A stretch of DNA of 64,000 bases from Ignavibacteriales bacterium (GCA_015709675.1 CP054182.1:310001-374000), one strand, 5' to 3'. Counted from the first letter of the stretch, positions 26,620 through 36,206 are shown. A program made the numbers and translations. The notes: generated from the letters alone by a model not told the origin.

Positions 26620-28305
26620 ATGCGTCAGAGTAAAATATTCATCCCGACCCTAAAAGAAGTGCCAAACGATGCCGTGGTGCCAAGTCATGTGTTTATGCTG
26701 CGTGCAGGCATGATGCGCCCTCTGGGTGCGGGTATTTACTCCTTCCTCCCCCTCGGATACCGTGTAGCCAAAAAGGTCATGGAAATTATCCGGGAGGAAA
26801 TGGATGCCATCGGCGGCCAGGAGTTCCACCTCCCCGCGCTTAACCCAAAAGAAATCTGGGAGGAAACAGGAAGAGTAGCCGCATTCGGTGATATCCTTTT
26901 CACCGTTAAGAATCGTGATTACGTCCTTGCTCCCACCCATGAAGAAATTATAACCTATCATGCACGCAAGGTTGTCCGCTCTTATAAGGAAATGCCGCAA
27001 ATCTGGTATCAGATCCAGACTAAGTTCCGCAATGAACCCCGTCCTAAAAGCGGTGTTCTCCGCGGCCGTCAGTTTACCATGAAAGATGCCTATTCACTTG
27101 ATTCTTCTTGGGAAGGGCTGGATAAGTCATATCAGCTGCACGACCAGGCATACCGGAATATTTTTACCCGGTGCGGACTGAAATTCTTTGTTGTGGGTGC
27201 TTCAAGCGGAGCAATGGGAGGAAGCGGTTCGGAAGAGTTTATGGTTAACGCTCAGGCCGGAGAAGATACCGTAGCACACTGTGAGCACTGCGGATATGCT
27301 GCCAACGTCGAAGTGGCAGCTTCCCGGGCTGCATCAGTGGCTCGCCATCCCGAAAGCAAAGCCAACGAACTGATTTATACTCCGAATGTAAAGTCTATTG
27401 ACGAACTCTCAGCATTCCTTAGAATCCGCGAGGAAGAATGCGCGAAGTCCCGCGTATATATCGCCGACGGTAAAGCCGTGCTTGTTCTGATGTGCGGTAA
27501 TGATGAGGTGAACGAAACCAAATTGCAGAAGGTGCTCGGCTCGGAGCCGCGCCCAGCGCATCCTGAAGAACTGCTTGAAATCACCGGGGCAGATGCCGGT
27601 TCTATCGGGCCGGTCGGCTTTAAGGGGAGAATCATTGCTGATATCCGCCTGAAAGACGGCAACAATCTCTACAGCGGCGCCAATAAAAACGATTACCACA
27701 TCGGCGGTATTGACCTGATGCGTGATGCTGAAGGAATTGAGTATTTTGACCTGCGTACCGTTAAATCCGGTGAAGGATGCCCCTCCTGCGGAAAAGAAAT
27801 GCAGGTATTCACCGCAATTGAACTCGGCCACATCTTTAAGCTCGGCACCAAGTATTCCGACTCCATGGGCGCTACATTCCTTGATGAAGACGGTACTGAG
27901 AAACCGATTATCATGGGCAGTTACGGCATCGGCGTTGAGCGTGTGATGGCATGCTATATCGAGCAGCATCATGACGAGCGGGGCATTATCTGGAATAAAG
28001 CCCTGGCTCCGTTCCACATTCATCTGCTTGGTCTTAATATGAAGAAAGAAGGAGTGCAGAAGGCATCAGAAGAACTATATACCAGACTTGCTGCTGCAGG
28101 TTATGAAGTACTCTTTGATGACCGTGAAGCACAGGCAGGATTTAAGTTTAATGACGCAGACCTTCTCGGTATGCCGGTTCAGGTTATCGTGGGAGAAAAG
28201 AAACTTGCTGAAGGCAAGGTTGAAGTAAAACTGCGCGCCACCGGAGAACGGGAAGATGTTTCGATCACAGAGCTTGAATCATATCTACAGAAAGTGCTTC
28301 GCTGA
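26620..28305 (+). CDS. proS: Prolyl-tRNA synthetase, bacterial type
   Basis: 561 residues, close to the bacterial length of about 570. Class II signatures: motif 1 region RPLGAGIYSFLPLG, motif 2 FRNEPRPKSGVLRGRQFTMK and motif 3 GSYGIGVERVMACYIEQ. The insertion between motifs 2 and 3 (about 220-390) is the YbaK-like editing domain that removes alanine from tRNA-Pro, containing CGYAANVE and YHIGGIDLM. The C-terminal anticodon-binding domain is present (VLFDDREAQAGFKFNDADLLG). It catalyses charging of tRNA-Pro in the cytoplasm. It is co-transcribed with a small downstream gene. Confidence 0.98.
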   Translation: MRQSKIFIPTLKEVPNDAVVPSHVFMLRAGMMRPLGAGIYSFLPLGYRVAKKVMEIIREEMDAIGGQEFHLPALNPKEIWEETGRVAAFGDILFTVKNRDYVLAPTHEEIITYHARKVVRSYKEMPQIWYQIQTKFRNEPRPKSGVLRGRQFTMKDAYSLDSSWEGLDKSYQLHDQAYRNIFTRCGLKFFVVGASSGAMGGSGSEEFMVNAQAGEDTVAHCEHCGYAANVEVAASRAASVARHPESKANELIYTPNVKSIDELSAFLRIREEECAKSRVYIADGKAVLVLMCGNDEVNETKLQKVLGSEPRPAHPEELLEITGADAGSIGPVGFKGRIIADIRLKDGNNLYSGANKNDYHIGGIDLMRDAEGIEYFDLRTVKSGEGCPSCGKEMQVFTAIELGHIFKLGTKYSDSMGATFLDEDGTEKPIIMGSYGIGVERVMACYIEQHHDERGIIWNKALAPFHIHLLGLNMKKEGVQKASEELYTRLAAAGYEVLFDDREAQAGFKFNDADLLGMPVQVIVGEKKLAEGKVEVKLRATGEREDVSITELESYLQKVLR

Positions 28306-28307
28306 CC

Positions 28308-28562
28308 ATGAATGATCTGCACAACTATTCAGATGATAATCTGCTCGCGCAGATTGAAAACAGCACGTATGAACTCGGTTTTTACCGGGTAAAGTTCTAT
28401 ACGAAAAACGGGCTCCCCTCTGATCAGCCGACAGATACCATAGAGGAGTTTTATCTCTACCCAAGCGGCGGCACTCTCAGAGATAAAAAGTTCAATATTA
28501 TCTTCTACAGTTCAAAGTTTGACACCTACCGCGGATTTGTACCGCCCCATTTGAAGTCCTAA
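28308..28562 (+). CDS. Hypothetical 84-residue protein downstream of proS
   Basis: The ATG lies 2 bases after the proS stop, so expression is probably by translational coupling; there is no separate ribosome site. The protein is small, slightly acidic and rich in aromatic residues (ELGFYRVKFYT, EEFYLYPSGG, FDTYRGFVPP). No signal peptide or membrane segment. I do not recognise the family. Regular codon use and the tight spacing support a real gene. Confidence 0.68.
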   Translation: MNDLHNYSDDNLLAQIENSTYELGFYRVKFYTKNGLPSDQPTDTIEEFYLYPSGGTLRDKKFNIIFYSSKFDTYRGFVPPHLKS

Positions 28563-28584
28563 TTCTCCCAACCCCTTTAAAACC

Positions 28585-28612
28585 GTAGAGACACGCCGCG
28601 GCGTGTCTCTAC
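28585..28612. repeat. Perfect 28-base palindrome of the TAG-GAC family
   Basis: The arm GTAGAGACACGCCG is followed directly by its exact complement. It shares the outer GTAGAGAC/GTCTCTAC frame with the palindromes at 38133-38156 and, less closely, 4963-5105, but with other central bases. Confidence 0.85.
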
Positions 28613-28718
28613 TTTGCTTTAGCATTTCTTTTTCTTTGCACTTTTGCGCGAACGTTGCAGATGGTTGAAATGAAGGACATAAACCACGCCATCTATTTTT
28701 GCAAATGCATTTAAAACA

Positions 28719-28749
28719 ACAGAGGCATGCCGCTATGACATGCCTCTGT
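28719..28749. terminator. Bidirectional terminator between proS operon and FN3-like gene
   Basis: ACAGAGGCATG pairs exactly with CATGCCTCTGT around a 9-base loop. T-rich sequence follows on the plus strand (TTGTATATATTTT) and TTGTTTT follows on the minus strand, serving both converging genes. Confidence 0.7.
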
Positions 28750-28789
28750 TTGTATATATTTTCGCTTATTGAAAACGAAGTGCGAATCC

Positions 28790-28872
28790 TTTCAATTCAT
28801 ACTTCATAATTCATACTTCATAATTCATACTTCGTAATTCGTAATTCGTAATTCATACTTCTAATTTATAAT
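28790..28872. repeat. AT-rich TTCATAATTCATAC repeat
   Basis: About six imperfect units of ttcatacttcataa type. It ends 2-3 bases from the stop codon of the FN3-like gene at 28875. Confidence 0.85.
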
Positions 28873-28874
28873 TC

Positions 28875-31800
28875 TTACTTCAGATAAACCATCTTTTTGG
28901 TCTGAACGAAGTTACCTGCAGTAATGCGGTAGAGATAGGTTCCGGCTGCTACAACGCTTCCTGCGTTGTCATCGCCTGCCCACTGAATTGCATAGCTCCC
29001 GGCTGATTTGGTATCAGCTATCAGAGTCTTCACTTCTCTTCCGAGCATGTCATATATCTTTATCGTGACATACATCTCCTGAGGCAGATTGAATCTGATA
29101 ACCGTTGCTGGGTTAAACGGATTCGGATAGTTCTGCTCAAGGGAGAACTCAGAAGGAATAACCGCCGGCTCTTCAGTGCTGGTTGGTGTATTCGGGATGA
29201 ATCTCTCTGCCTTTGAATATGCTGAGTATAATCCTTCTGTATTCTTGGAGCGCACTCTCCAGTAAACCGGAGCGCCTGAAGGCAGTGCATTAGCCATATA
29301 TGAGGTTGCAGATATATTACCGACAGTTACCGCATTGCTGAAGTCACTGTTCTGTGAATACTGCACTTCATAAGTAAGTCCGCTTGCCAGTGATGGCAGG
29401 AACCATGAGAGCTGAGCATCATTGCTGGTAAGAGAAACGCTGTTAACCGGTGAACCGCCCATCGGACGAACCGGGCTTGAGCCTGCCTGTGTGGCAAAGG
29501 TCTCGGTGTTTGACCATGCTGAATATGTGGTTCCGTTATTGCTTCTGACCTTCCAGTAGTAGATAACACCCGGAACAAGGCCTGTCAGCTGAGTTGAAGT
29601 ACTGCTTCCGGCATTGACCGTTACCGCGTTGCTGAAGTCAGATTCACTTGCATACTGAACCTGGTAAGAAACACTCGGTGAAGTGCCGTTTATATACCAG
29701 TAAAGATCAACCGTTGTACCGGTAGCTGCACCTCCGAGAGGCCAGGTAAGTATTGGTACTAAGGTTCCTGCATTTCCGGTTACTTCAAAGGTTTCAACAT
29801 CGGTCCAATCTGAATAAGCGTTTCCATTAAAGGAACGCACTCTCCAGAAGTAGGTTGTACCAGCCTGAAGTCCGCTCACTGTATAAGAAGTTGTGTCAAG
29901 AGTAACTGTTGAACTGAAGTTTGAATCATTAGCTTTATACTGCAGTTCATAGGTTACGGTATCAGCAGAACCGACCATATACCAGCTCAATGTAGTTGAA
30001 ACTGAATAGAGTATCTGGCCTCCGGTCGGGAAAGCGAGAATCGGTCTGATATCTCCGGTGACACCAAAGGTCACAAATGATTCATACCCTGACCATGCTG
30101 ATGTTGTAGTTCCATTGTTGCTTCTCACCCGGAAGTAGTAGGTTTTTCCCGGCAGAAGTGGTAATGAATGCTGATAATTAATATCTGTAATTCCGGTTAC
30201 GCTATAAACAGTATTACCCGGAGCTGTAGTATCAATTTCTACCTCAAAGGTAAGTCCGGCATGTGACTGCCCGATCCACCAGTACAGTGTCGGCATAAGT
30301 GTATATACCATAACTCCGCTGGTCGGATATGAAATATAGGGCTGAACCGCAGTTACCGCGGAAGTGCTGTAGGTGGTAAACAGCGCTGAAGCTGACCAGT
30401 CAGATGTATCAACTCCGTTTAGCGACCGTACCTGCCATTCATATTCTGTTCCGGCGGTAAGTCCGCTCAGTCCGTACGTGAGTGATGTTCCTGCGCTTAA
30501 TGCAGATGACCAGGTGCCCGATGAAACTTCCTTGTAACGGATTTCGTAAGTATATCCGAATGACGTTGTCCCGAGATACCAGTAGAGATCCGGTGATAAA
30601 CTGTAAACAGTTGCTCCGCCGATCGGCCAGCTCTGAGTCGGAATGGTGTTAACCTCTCCGAAGGTGGTAAAGCTGTTATGAGCTGAGTAAGTAATAATCG
30701 CATTTGTGTTCTTGCTTCTTACTCTCCAGAAATACTGGGTAGCCGGAAGCAGCCCGCTCAGGGTATCGGTAATTGCCGCACCTGCGTCAAGTGTGGTTGT
30801 CAGTGCAGACGGGAAGGTGCTGTCAACTGAATACTGGACATCATAGCTGATGCCGGCACCTGAGACATTAATGTTCCAGTGCAGTGTCGGGCTCAGGGTA
30901 TATACCAGATGATTGTTAATCGGATGTGTCAGATACGGAATAACTTCGGTAACTGTTCTGAACACGCTTGATGACCAGGGGGAAACATCCGGATTTGCAT
31001 TTTCAGCATACACTCTCCAGTAGTAGAGGGTGTTGTTTGCCAGAATGCTGTCAATATATAAAGTAGTATCAGTCAGCACGCTGTCATACATCAGAACGGA
31101 GAAATCTGAGAGAGCCGAGAACTGAGCGCGGTAATTATCAGCGCCGTCCACGGTGTTCCAGACCAGGGTCGGATGTATTGAGTTGCCCGGTGAGAGGTAT
31201 CCCGGTGAAACCAGATCCGGAGCATCAATTTCGGTCTCAAATGACCAGACTGATGAGAAAACAGTTTCATGAGGACCGTCAAATGCGCTTACTCTCCAGT
31301 AATACACTGTGTAATAATCAAGCGCTGCTGAAAGCGTATGACCGCTTGAGCTGATACCGGGGATGTTTCTTACAATGTTTGTGAAAGCCGCATCGGTTGC
31401 AACCTGCAGGCGGTAACTTGTAGCACCTGTTACGTCATCCCAGTCAAACACGGTGTTAACGGGCTGAACAACTGCCGCATCAGCAGGTGAGCTGAGGTCA
31501 GGAGTGGTGATGAGTGTTCTGAAACGGAATGGTGTTGAATAACCCGTTGTTTCAGATCCGTCTGTAGCGCGGACTCTCCAGTAAAAAACCGTGTAGTGGG
31601 CTAAGGGACCGTTCAGTGTATATGAAGTTCCGGTTTCACCGGTGTGACTTAATGCAATTCCCACAAAGTTACTATCTCCGGAAATCTGAAGATCGTAGGC
31701 AGTTGCACCGGGCACTGCATTCCAGCTGATGGTCGGAGTCACCGAAACAAAAATACTGCTGTCTGCCGGAGTGCTGAGCACCGGAGAAGCAAGAAGCGTT

Positions 31801-32435
31801 CTGAATGAGTATGCTGCAGAAAAAGCCCCTTCTTCAGCGCCGTCAATTGCTTTCACGCGCCAGAAGTAGTTGGTGTAGTTTGCCAGCGGTGTATATACAC
31901 TATAACCAAGTGCCGCCGTAACGGTATCTTTAGTAATCGCGGTAAATGCGGCATCTGTGGCAAGCTGCAGGCGGTATTCTGTTGCGCCTGAAACCGCACC
32001 CCAGCTCAAAGCCGGAGTAAGCAGCTGCGCCGTAGCATTGTTGACCGGAGATGCCAGTGCAGGCACATCAAGTTCGGTTCTGAATGAAAACGAAGTTGAA
32101 AACGCACTTGAATCTGTTCCGTCAAATGCTTTAACCCTCCAGTAGTATTGAGTAAAATTGGAAAGACCGGTATAAACAGCATAGGAGGTTGCCGCAGTTA
32201 CTGTATCAGTCAGCACTGAAACAAATCCGGCATCAGAAGCAAGCTGCACACGGTACTCAGTTGCACCCAAAACTGAACCCCAGCTTAAAGCGGGAGTTAA
32301 CGATTGCCCTGTGGCAAGATCAGCAGGCGCAGTGAGCGTTGGAACTGCCGGCTGAGCCAGCAATCCTGTGTTTGCTGCAAACACAAGCCCAAGCACCAAA
32401 ACTGCTCTGGAGAAATTTATAAAAAAGCTATTCAT
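28875..32435 (-). CDS. T9SS cargo: eleven FN3-like repeats
   Basis: 1186 residues with a signal peptide (about 1-28). I count eleven fibronectin-III-like repeats, each with a TPxLSW strand, a YxVQxAxD strand and a YYWRVRA strand; five compact copies (about 90 residues) come first and six longer ones with NGTTYSAWS motifs follow. The T9SS domain ends with QNYPNPFNPATVIRF and KKMVYLK. No catalytic domain is visible, so it is best seen as a surface adhesin or scaffold. The first repeats are very alike in DNA, indicating recent expansion. A leader of several hundred bases precedes it. Confidence 0.9.
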   Translation of the reverse strand: MNSFFINFSRAVLVLGLVFAANTGLLAQPAVPTLTAPADLATGQSLTPALSWGSVLGATEYRVQLASDAGFVSVLTDTVTAATSYAVYTGLSNFTQYYWRVKAFDGTDSSAFSTSFSFRTELDVPALASPVNNATAQLLTPALSWGAVSGATEYRLQLATDAAFTAITKDTVTAALGYSVYTPLANYTNYFWRVKAIDGAEEGAFSAAYSFRTLLASPVLSTPADSSIFVSVTPTISWNAVPGATAYDLQISGDSNFVGIALSHTGETGTSYTLNGPLAHYTVFYWRVRATDGSETTGYSTPFRFRTLITTPDLSSPADAAVVQPVNTVFDWDDVTGATSYRLQVATDAAFTNIVRNIPGISSSGHTLSAALDYYTVYYWRVSAFDGPHETVFSSVWSFETEIDAPDLVSPGYLSPGNSIHPTLVWNTVDGADNYRAQFSALSDFSVLMYDSVLTDTTLYIDSILANNTLYYWRVYAENANPDVSPWSSSVFRTVTEVIPYLTHPINNHLVYTLSPTLHWNINVSGAGISYDVQYSVDSTFPSALTTTLDAGAAITDTLSGLLPATQYFWRVRSKNTNAIITYSAHNSFTTFGEVNTIPTQSWPIGGATVYSLSPDLYWYLGTTSFGYTYEIRYKEVSSGTWSSALSAGTSLTYGLSGLTAGTEYEWQVRSLNGVDTSDWSASALFTTYSTSAVTAVQPYISYPTSGVMVYTLMPTLYWWIGQSHAGLTFEVEIDTTAPGNTVYSVTGITDINYQHSLPLLPGKTYYFRVRSNNGTTTSAWSGYESFVTFGVTGDIRPILAFPTGGQILYSVSTTLSWYMVGSADTVTYELQYKANDSNFSSTVTLDTTSYTVSGLQAGTTYFWRVRSFNGNAYSDWTDVETFEVTGNAGTLVPILTWPLGGAATGTTVDLYWYINGTSPSVSYQVQYASESDFSNAVTVNAGSSTSTQLTGLVPGVIYYWKVRSNNGTTYSAWSNTETFATQAGSSPVRPMGGSPVNSVSLTSNDAQLSWFLPSLASGLTYEVQYSQNSDFSNAVTVGNISATSYMANALPSGAPVYWRVRSKNTEGLYSAYSKAERFIPNTPTSTEEPAVIPSEFSLEQNYPNPFNPATVIRFNLPQEMYVTIKIYDMLGREVKTLIADTKSAGSYAIQWAGDDNAGSVVAAGTYLYRITAGNFVQTKKMVYLK

Positions 32436-33020
32436 GCTATAACCCTTCGATGAATATATTACAGTTATTAAAAAAATCGTGATCGAATCAGGAAAAGGCA
32501 GCCCTCACTCTAAGCATACAGATAACCCGCCGGACAGTCTGGGCATAATGCGCTCTGCTGAATCCGGATACTGAAGCTTTGGTAGATCGGGGAAAACCCG
32601 CCCTCTGAACGGCTCCCGGTGGGGAACCCTCTTTTTGAAAGTATGGTGTTCGTGTGGTTAAACCGGACTGACAAGCTCTCATCACCAGACCGGTTGTGCG
32701 GTAACCGTATAATAATATATTTTACCGCAAAATGGATAGGCAAGATACAGAATTTTAAATATTGGGCAAGGAAATTCGGCTTTTACTGCTGAGTTTTTGA
32801 ACAACAGACGGCGGGGTGTGATTAAAATCTCATCAGCCGGGGTTCGGAGACAGAATAATGGTTTCAGCGGGCTGACCGCAGCCCTTTTGCCAGGCCAATG
32901 GCACGACTGTCTTAAAAGGAGGTTGAGGCAACGCTGATCTTTACGGATCGGAAAAATCTGATGTAATTTGCCCTCCACCACGATGGACTATGGAAAATTT
33001 TTCATGTACCCCTCAGATTC
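32436..33020. other. Non-coding spacer upstream of the FN3-like gene
   Basis: Frames of up to 99 codons on the minus strand show no family features or ribosome sites. It probably holds the promoter and a long 5' leader. I looked for riboswitch consensus segments and found none that hold together. Confidence 0.45.
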
Positions 33021-33161
33021 ACAATTCACAATTCACAATTCATACTTCATAATTCATACTTCATACTTCATAATTCATACTTCATACTTCATAATTCATA
33101 ATTCATACTTCATAATTCATACTTCATACTTCATACTTCATAATTCATACTTCATACTTCA
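33021..33161. repeat. AT-rich TTCATAATTCATAC repeat, longest copy
   Basis: About ten units of ttcatacttcataa type over 140 bases. The stop codon and last few residues (LKYEV) of the metallophosphoesterase gene are encoded by this repeat. A plus-strand open frame across it is an artefact of the repeat. Confidence 0.9.
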
Positions 33162-34617
33162 GAACGTGTTTTTTGCCGGAGGGTTCAAGTGCCTCAACGG
33201 TATAGGTGCCTTTTTCACCGGTTATCTCTTTCACAAAAAGATGATCGGTCATATAGGCCCCGACCCACGGATGCTTTGCAGGCATACCGTCTCCGTCAAA
33301 AAGATCAACTGCCCGGCTGTCCTTAGCCAGTTCCCGGGTCATCAGCCCCAGAGAGTCAGCTCCCTTATACAGGCTAATCTCCCAGCCGCTGTCTGCCGCC
33401 CAGACGTTAGCAGCCAGATACTTCCTGCCATCCCTTGAATATACCATCGCTTCCATCTGGTAGCCGTCAGGTTTGCCGGTTCCTTTGTAACGCCGGTTAA
33501 GGGTACTGCCGTTCACCTCATAGACAGCATAACCGTTTGGTGTACCGTCACCGCAGATATCGGAAGTCCACCACGCTCCGCAGACCGCCCCAATAATATC
33601 AATACTGCATCCGCCGTCCTGTATATACTCGCTTTCGTGAGTATGGCCGCAAATGATGGTTGTCTTATAGGGTTCAAGAATCCGGTAGAGCATCTCCCGG
33701 TTGGTGACCACAAGGGAGTTTGAGGGGGATTTTTTGTCATTCCGTTCGTGCTGTCTGCAGTACACCGGGATGTGGGTAAATATCACCACCCTGCTTCCTT
33801 TTTCAAGATGCTGCAGATCCCGCTGCAGCCAGCGCAGCTGATGATCCGGTATATATCCTATATATCCGCTGAACCAGAAAACATCATCCAGCACCACGTA
33901 ATGCACTTCCCCCCGGTTAAAGGAGTAGTAGGCCGGACCGAACTTCTCCTCAAAGCCGGCTGCTGACATTTCATCACTCTTTGAGCCGGGCACCACATCA
34001 TGGTTCCCCAGCACCTGAAGGAAAGGCAGCCCCGTTCCTGCAACTCCTTCTATATAATCGGGGTACAAATCAGGCTTGTCAAAAACGATATCACCAACGG
34101 TAACGCCAAACATCCCCATGCCGGCATACTTCTTTACCGATGCGGCAATATCCGGAACCGACTCTTTATGAAACCGCTCCATATCCTGCTTATCAAGCAT
34201 CTGTGTATCACCTAAAGCAAAAAAGACATGATTACGGTCATCAGCCGGATTTTTTGCCAGGTCAAAGGACGCGGTGAACTCCCCGTTGCTGCGCGGGGTT
34301 ATCCGCCGGTAATGCTGAGCTATTCCTTTCTCATTAACCGGAAGTATATATCCTGATGGCACTGAGCAGTGGACAAAACGCGCGTCTGAGGATGTAACAA
34401 GTTCATAGGTGCCATCGGAGGAGGTTACCGCGGTCTGAAAACCGTCAGAAACCACTGCTCCCTTTACCGGAAGCGCTCCGGAGGAAACTTTCCCGCGAAT
34501 TCTGATTCTGCCTTCCGTTTCGCTTAGCGGGCGAAGGCGGGCAAATACGTCTGACGGCAGAAATGCGGCTGCTGAGCCAAGAAGTGAATATTTAAGAAAA
34601 TCGCGGCGTGATGCCAT
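33145..34617 (-). CDS. Tat-exported calcineurin-like metallophosphoesterase
   Basis: 490 residues from the ATG at 34617, preceded by CCGGAG; an upstream start would add nine residues before the twin-arginine signal (SRRDFLKYSLLGSAAAF) and is rejected. An N-terminal beta-domain (about 35-120) is followed by the phosphoesterase core with all metal motifs in order: GDTQM, GDIVFDKPD, LGNHDV, IFTHIPVY and ICGHTHE. The C-terminal region (about 360-490) corresponds to the calcineurin-like C-terminal domain. It likely hydrolyses phosphate esters in the periplasm using two metal ions. The final residues fall in an intergenic repeat, suggesting repeat insertion has rewritten the C-terminus. Confidence 0.92.
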   Translation of the reverse strand: MASRRDFLKYSLLGSAAAFLPSDVFARLRPLSETEGRIRIRGKVSSGALPVKGAVVSDGFQTAVTSSDGTYELVTSSDARFVHCSVPSGYILPVNEKGIAQHYRRITPRSNGEFTASFDLAKNPADDRNHVFFALGDTQMLDKQDMERFHKESVPDIAASVKKYAGMGMFGVTVGDIVFDKPDLYPDYIEGVAGTGLPFLQVLGNHDVVPGSKSDEMSAAGFEEKFGPAYYSFNRGEVHYVVLDDVFWFSGYIGYIPDHQLRWLQRDLQHLEKGSRVVIFTHIPVYCRQHERNDKKSPSNSLVVTNREMLYRILEPYKTTIICGHTHESEYIQDGGCSIDIIGAVCGAWWTSDICGDGTPNGYAVYEVNGSTLNRRYKGTGKPDGYQMEAMVYSRDGRKYLAANVWAADSGWEISLYKGADSLGLMTRELAKDSRAVDLFDGDGMPAKHPWVGAYMTDHLFVKEITGEKGTYTVEALEPSGKKHVLKYEV

Positions 34618-34919
34618 GGGAAAATACTCCGGATATTTTCTCAAAACTTACGGAAATCCATGATACCGGAGAATTATTTTTTTGTTAAAAGAGCTTGTTT
34701 TGCCGGCTATGTGGATAGTAATCTGCCTCGACTGATCTCAGACTATTTTTGTCCCTGTCTGCCTGCAGTCCTTATCGTCCTTAAAGTCCTTGCTGTCCTT
34801 CTTTTACTCTTTGTGGCTTAGCGTCTATGCGCGGGGTATAATAAAAAAAAGCGGAGTACCTGCTCCCGTGGCGGGGAGCCGGCATCCGCTTTATCGTATA
34901 TATAAGAGAATTTTTTAGA
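34618..34919. other. 302-base spacer with a strong terminator
   Basis: Contains a fragment of the rcgtctatgcgcgg-type intergenic repeat (about 34795-34840) and the terminator of the YceI-family gene (34843-34892). No gene seen. Confidence 0.6.
34843..34892 (-). terminator. Strong terminator of the Crp/pirin/YceI group
   Basis: On the minus strand AAAGCGGA...TCCGCTTT closes a long hairpin with an inner GGCTCCCC/GGGAGC stem, followed by eight Ts; 28 bases after the stop at 34920. Confidence 0.9.
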
Positions 34920-35450
34920 TTACTTCTTTACAACCTGAACTTCGCAGAGGAGCTTTACTTCATCTGAAACCAGAACTCCGCCGGTCTCCAGAGCGGCATT
35001 CCAGGTAAGACCAAAATCTTTTCTGTTGATCTTTCCGCTCAGAGAAAATCCTGCCTTGGTGTTTCCCCAGGGATCTTTCATCAGTCCGCTGTATTCAGCG
35101 TCAAGAGTGATTTTTTTTGTCACGTCACGGATAGTGAAGTCACCGTTTATTTTATACTGATTGTCATCAACCTTGGTAATGCCGGTTGAAACAAATGTGA
35201 GCTTTGGAAATTTTTCAACTTCAAAGAAGTCTCCGCTTCTGAGATGATTATCGCGGTCTGCGTTCGCGGTATCAATGCTGTTTACATCAGCACTGAAGCT
35301 GATTGCGGAAGTTTCAAATTTGTCATCTTCATTTTCGACAGATGCGTCAAATGAACTGAATTTACCGGAAACGTTGGTAAACATCATGTGTTTTACCTTA
35401 AATCCGATTTCTGAGTGAGTCGGGTCAATTGCCCATACTGATTTTGCCAT
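34920..35450 (-). CDS. YceI-family lipid-binding protein
   Basis: 176 residues, the usual YceI size. Family motifs: WAIDPTHSEIGFKVKHMM, ISFSADVNSIDTANADRDNHL, FFEVEKFPKLTF and NRKDFGLTWN. YceI proteins form lipocalin-like barrels that hold isoprenoid or quinone-like molecules. No signal peptide is present, so this copy is likely cytoplasmic, unlike E. coli YceI. It lies 36 bases after the pirin gene in the Crp-pirin-YceI group, which suggests a joint role in redox or quinone-related stress. Confidence 0.94.
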   Translation of the reverse strand: MAKSVWAIDPTHSEIGFKVKHMMFTNVSGKFSSFDASVENEDDKFETSAISFSADVNSIDTANADRDNHLRSGDFFEVEKFPKLTFVSTGITKVDDNQYKINGDFTIRDVTKKITLDAEYSGLMKDPWGNTKAGFSLSGKINRKDFGLTWNAALETGGVLVSDEVKLLCEVQVVKK

Positions 35451-35486
35451 TGTGTTATCCTTTCGTTATATATATGTTCTTGTTTA

Positions 35487-36206
35487 TTAATTCTGTTTTG
35501 TCATCGGAACTTCCATCAGCAGGAAGGAAGCATCCGTTTCCGCGGTAATTTCCGCGCTGTCTGTTTCCCAGATACCGTAACCGTCTCTGGTCTCAAGTTT
35601 TTGGCCGTTTACGGTAAGAGAGCCCTTCAGATTGAATATATAGAGCCCGTTTCCTTCTGCCTTAAACCGGTATTCCGTCCGCATGCCCTTGTCAAAATCC
35701 GCCAGATGGAACCATGCGTTCTGATGGATCCACACACCGGCATCATCGCGGTCGGGAGAAAGTACCTGCTGAAGTTTATTTTTTCTTTCAGCCGGATCAA
35801 GGGTTATCTGATCATAGCGCGGCGCAACATTCCGGGTATGGGGGAAAACCCAAATCTGCAGGAATTTAACCTCACGGTCAGCATTCTTATTATACTCACT
35901 GTGCAGCACTCCGGTCCCGGCACTCATTACCTGAATATCGCCATATTTAATAACCGTTGTGTTCCCCATGCTGTCCTTATGCTCAAGATCTCCTTCAAGG
36001 GGTATGGATATGATTTCCATATTGTTGTGCGGGTGGGTGCCAAATCCCATTCCCGGCGCAACGATATCATCATTCAGCACCCGGAGAACTCCGAACTGAA
36101 CCCTCTCGGGATTAAAGTATTCCGCAAAGCTGAACGTATGCCTGCTTTTCAGCCAGCCGTGGTCAGCTTTTCCGCGGCTCTCTGATGTATGTAACACGGA
36201 TTTCAT
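35487..36206 (-). CDS. Pirin-family protein (YhhW-like)
   Basis: 239 residues from the ATG at 36206, which follows AAAGGA at good spacing; an upstream in-frame start adding 12 residues is rejected. A bicupin with pirin signatures: the N-terminal DHGWLKSRHTFSFAEY and metal-binding cluster HPHNNMEIIS, plus GVLHSEYN with the remaining ligands. YhhW-type pirins are iron proteins with quercetinase activity in vitro; the in vivo role is unclear. The neighbours, a Crp/Fnr regulator upstream and YceI downstream, form a conserved Bacteroidota-type group. Confidence 0.94.
   Translation of the reverse strand: MKSVLHTSESRGKADHGWLKSRHTFSFAEYFNPERVQFGVLRVLNDDIVAPGMGFGTHPHNNMEIISIPLEGDLEHKDSMGNTTVIKYGDIQVMSAGTGVLHSEYNKNADREVKFLQIWVFPHTRNVAPRYDQITLDPAERKNKLQQVLSPDRDDAGVWIHQNAWFHLADFDKGMRTEYRFKAEGNGLYIFNLKGSLTVNGQKLETRDGYGIWETDSAEITAETDASFLLMEVPMTKQN

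Larger units (their letters stand above)
28563..28874. other. 312-base spacer between convergent genes
   Basis: Holds a perfect 28-base palindrome (28585-28612), a bidirectional terminator hairpin (28719-28749) and AT-rich repeats (about 28790-28872). No coding sequence seen. Confidence 0.8.

Noticed and set aside
27409-28023. Minus-strand open frame of 204 codons
   Set aside because: Antisense to proS, whose class II synthetase motifs run through the whole stretch.
32436-33000. Possible riboswitch in the long leader of the FN3-like gene
   Set aside because: I compared it with the c-di-GMP (GEMM) consensus and could not place both conserved blocks or a closing stem.
33021-33161. Regularly repeated sequence that might suggest a CRISPR array
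   Set aside because: Units are about 14 bases, with no spacers and no cas genes nearby; it is a simple tandem repeat.
32968-33438. Plus-strand open frame of 156 codons with repeated HTSYFIIH
   Set aside because: It is the translation of the AT-rich intergenic repeat plus the antisense of the metallophosphoesterase gene; no ribosome site or family match.
35601-36185. Plus-strand open frame of 194 codons
   Set aside because: Antisense to the pirin gene; composition is a mirror of pirin codon use.
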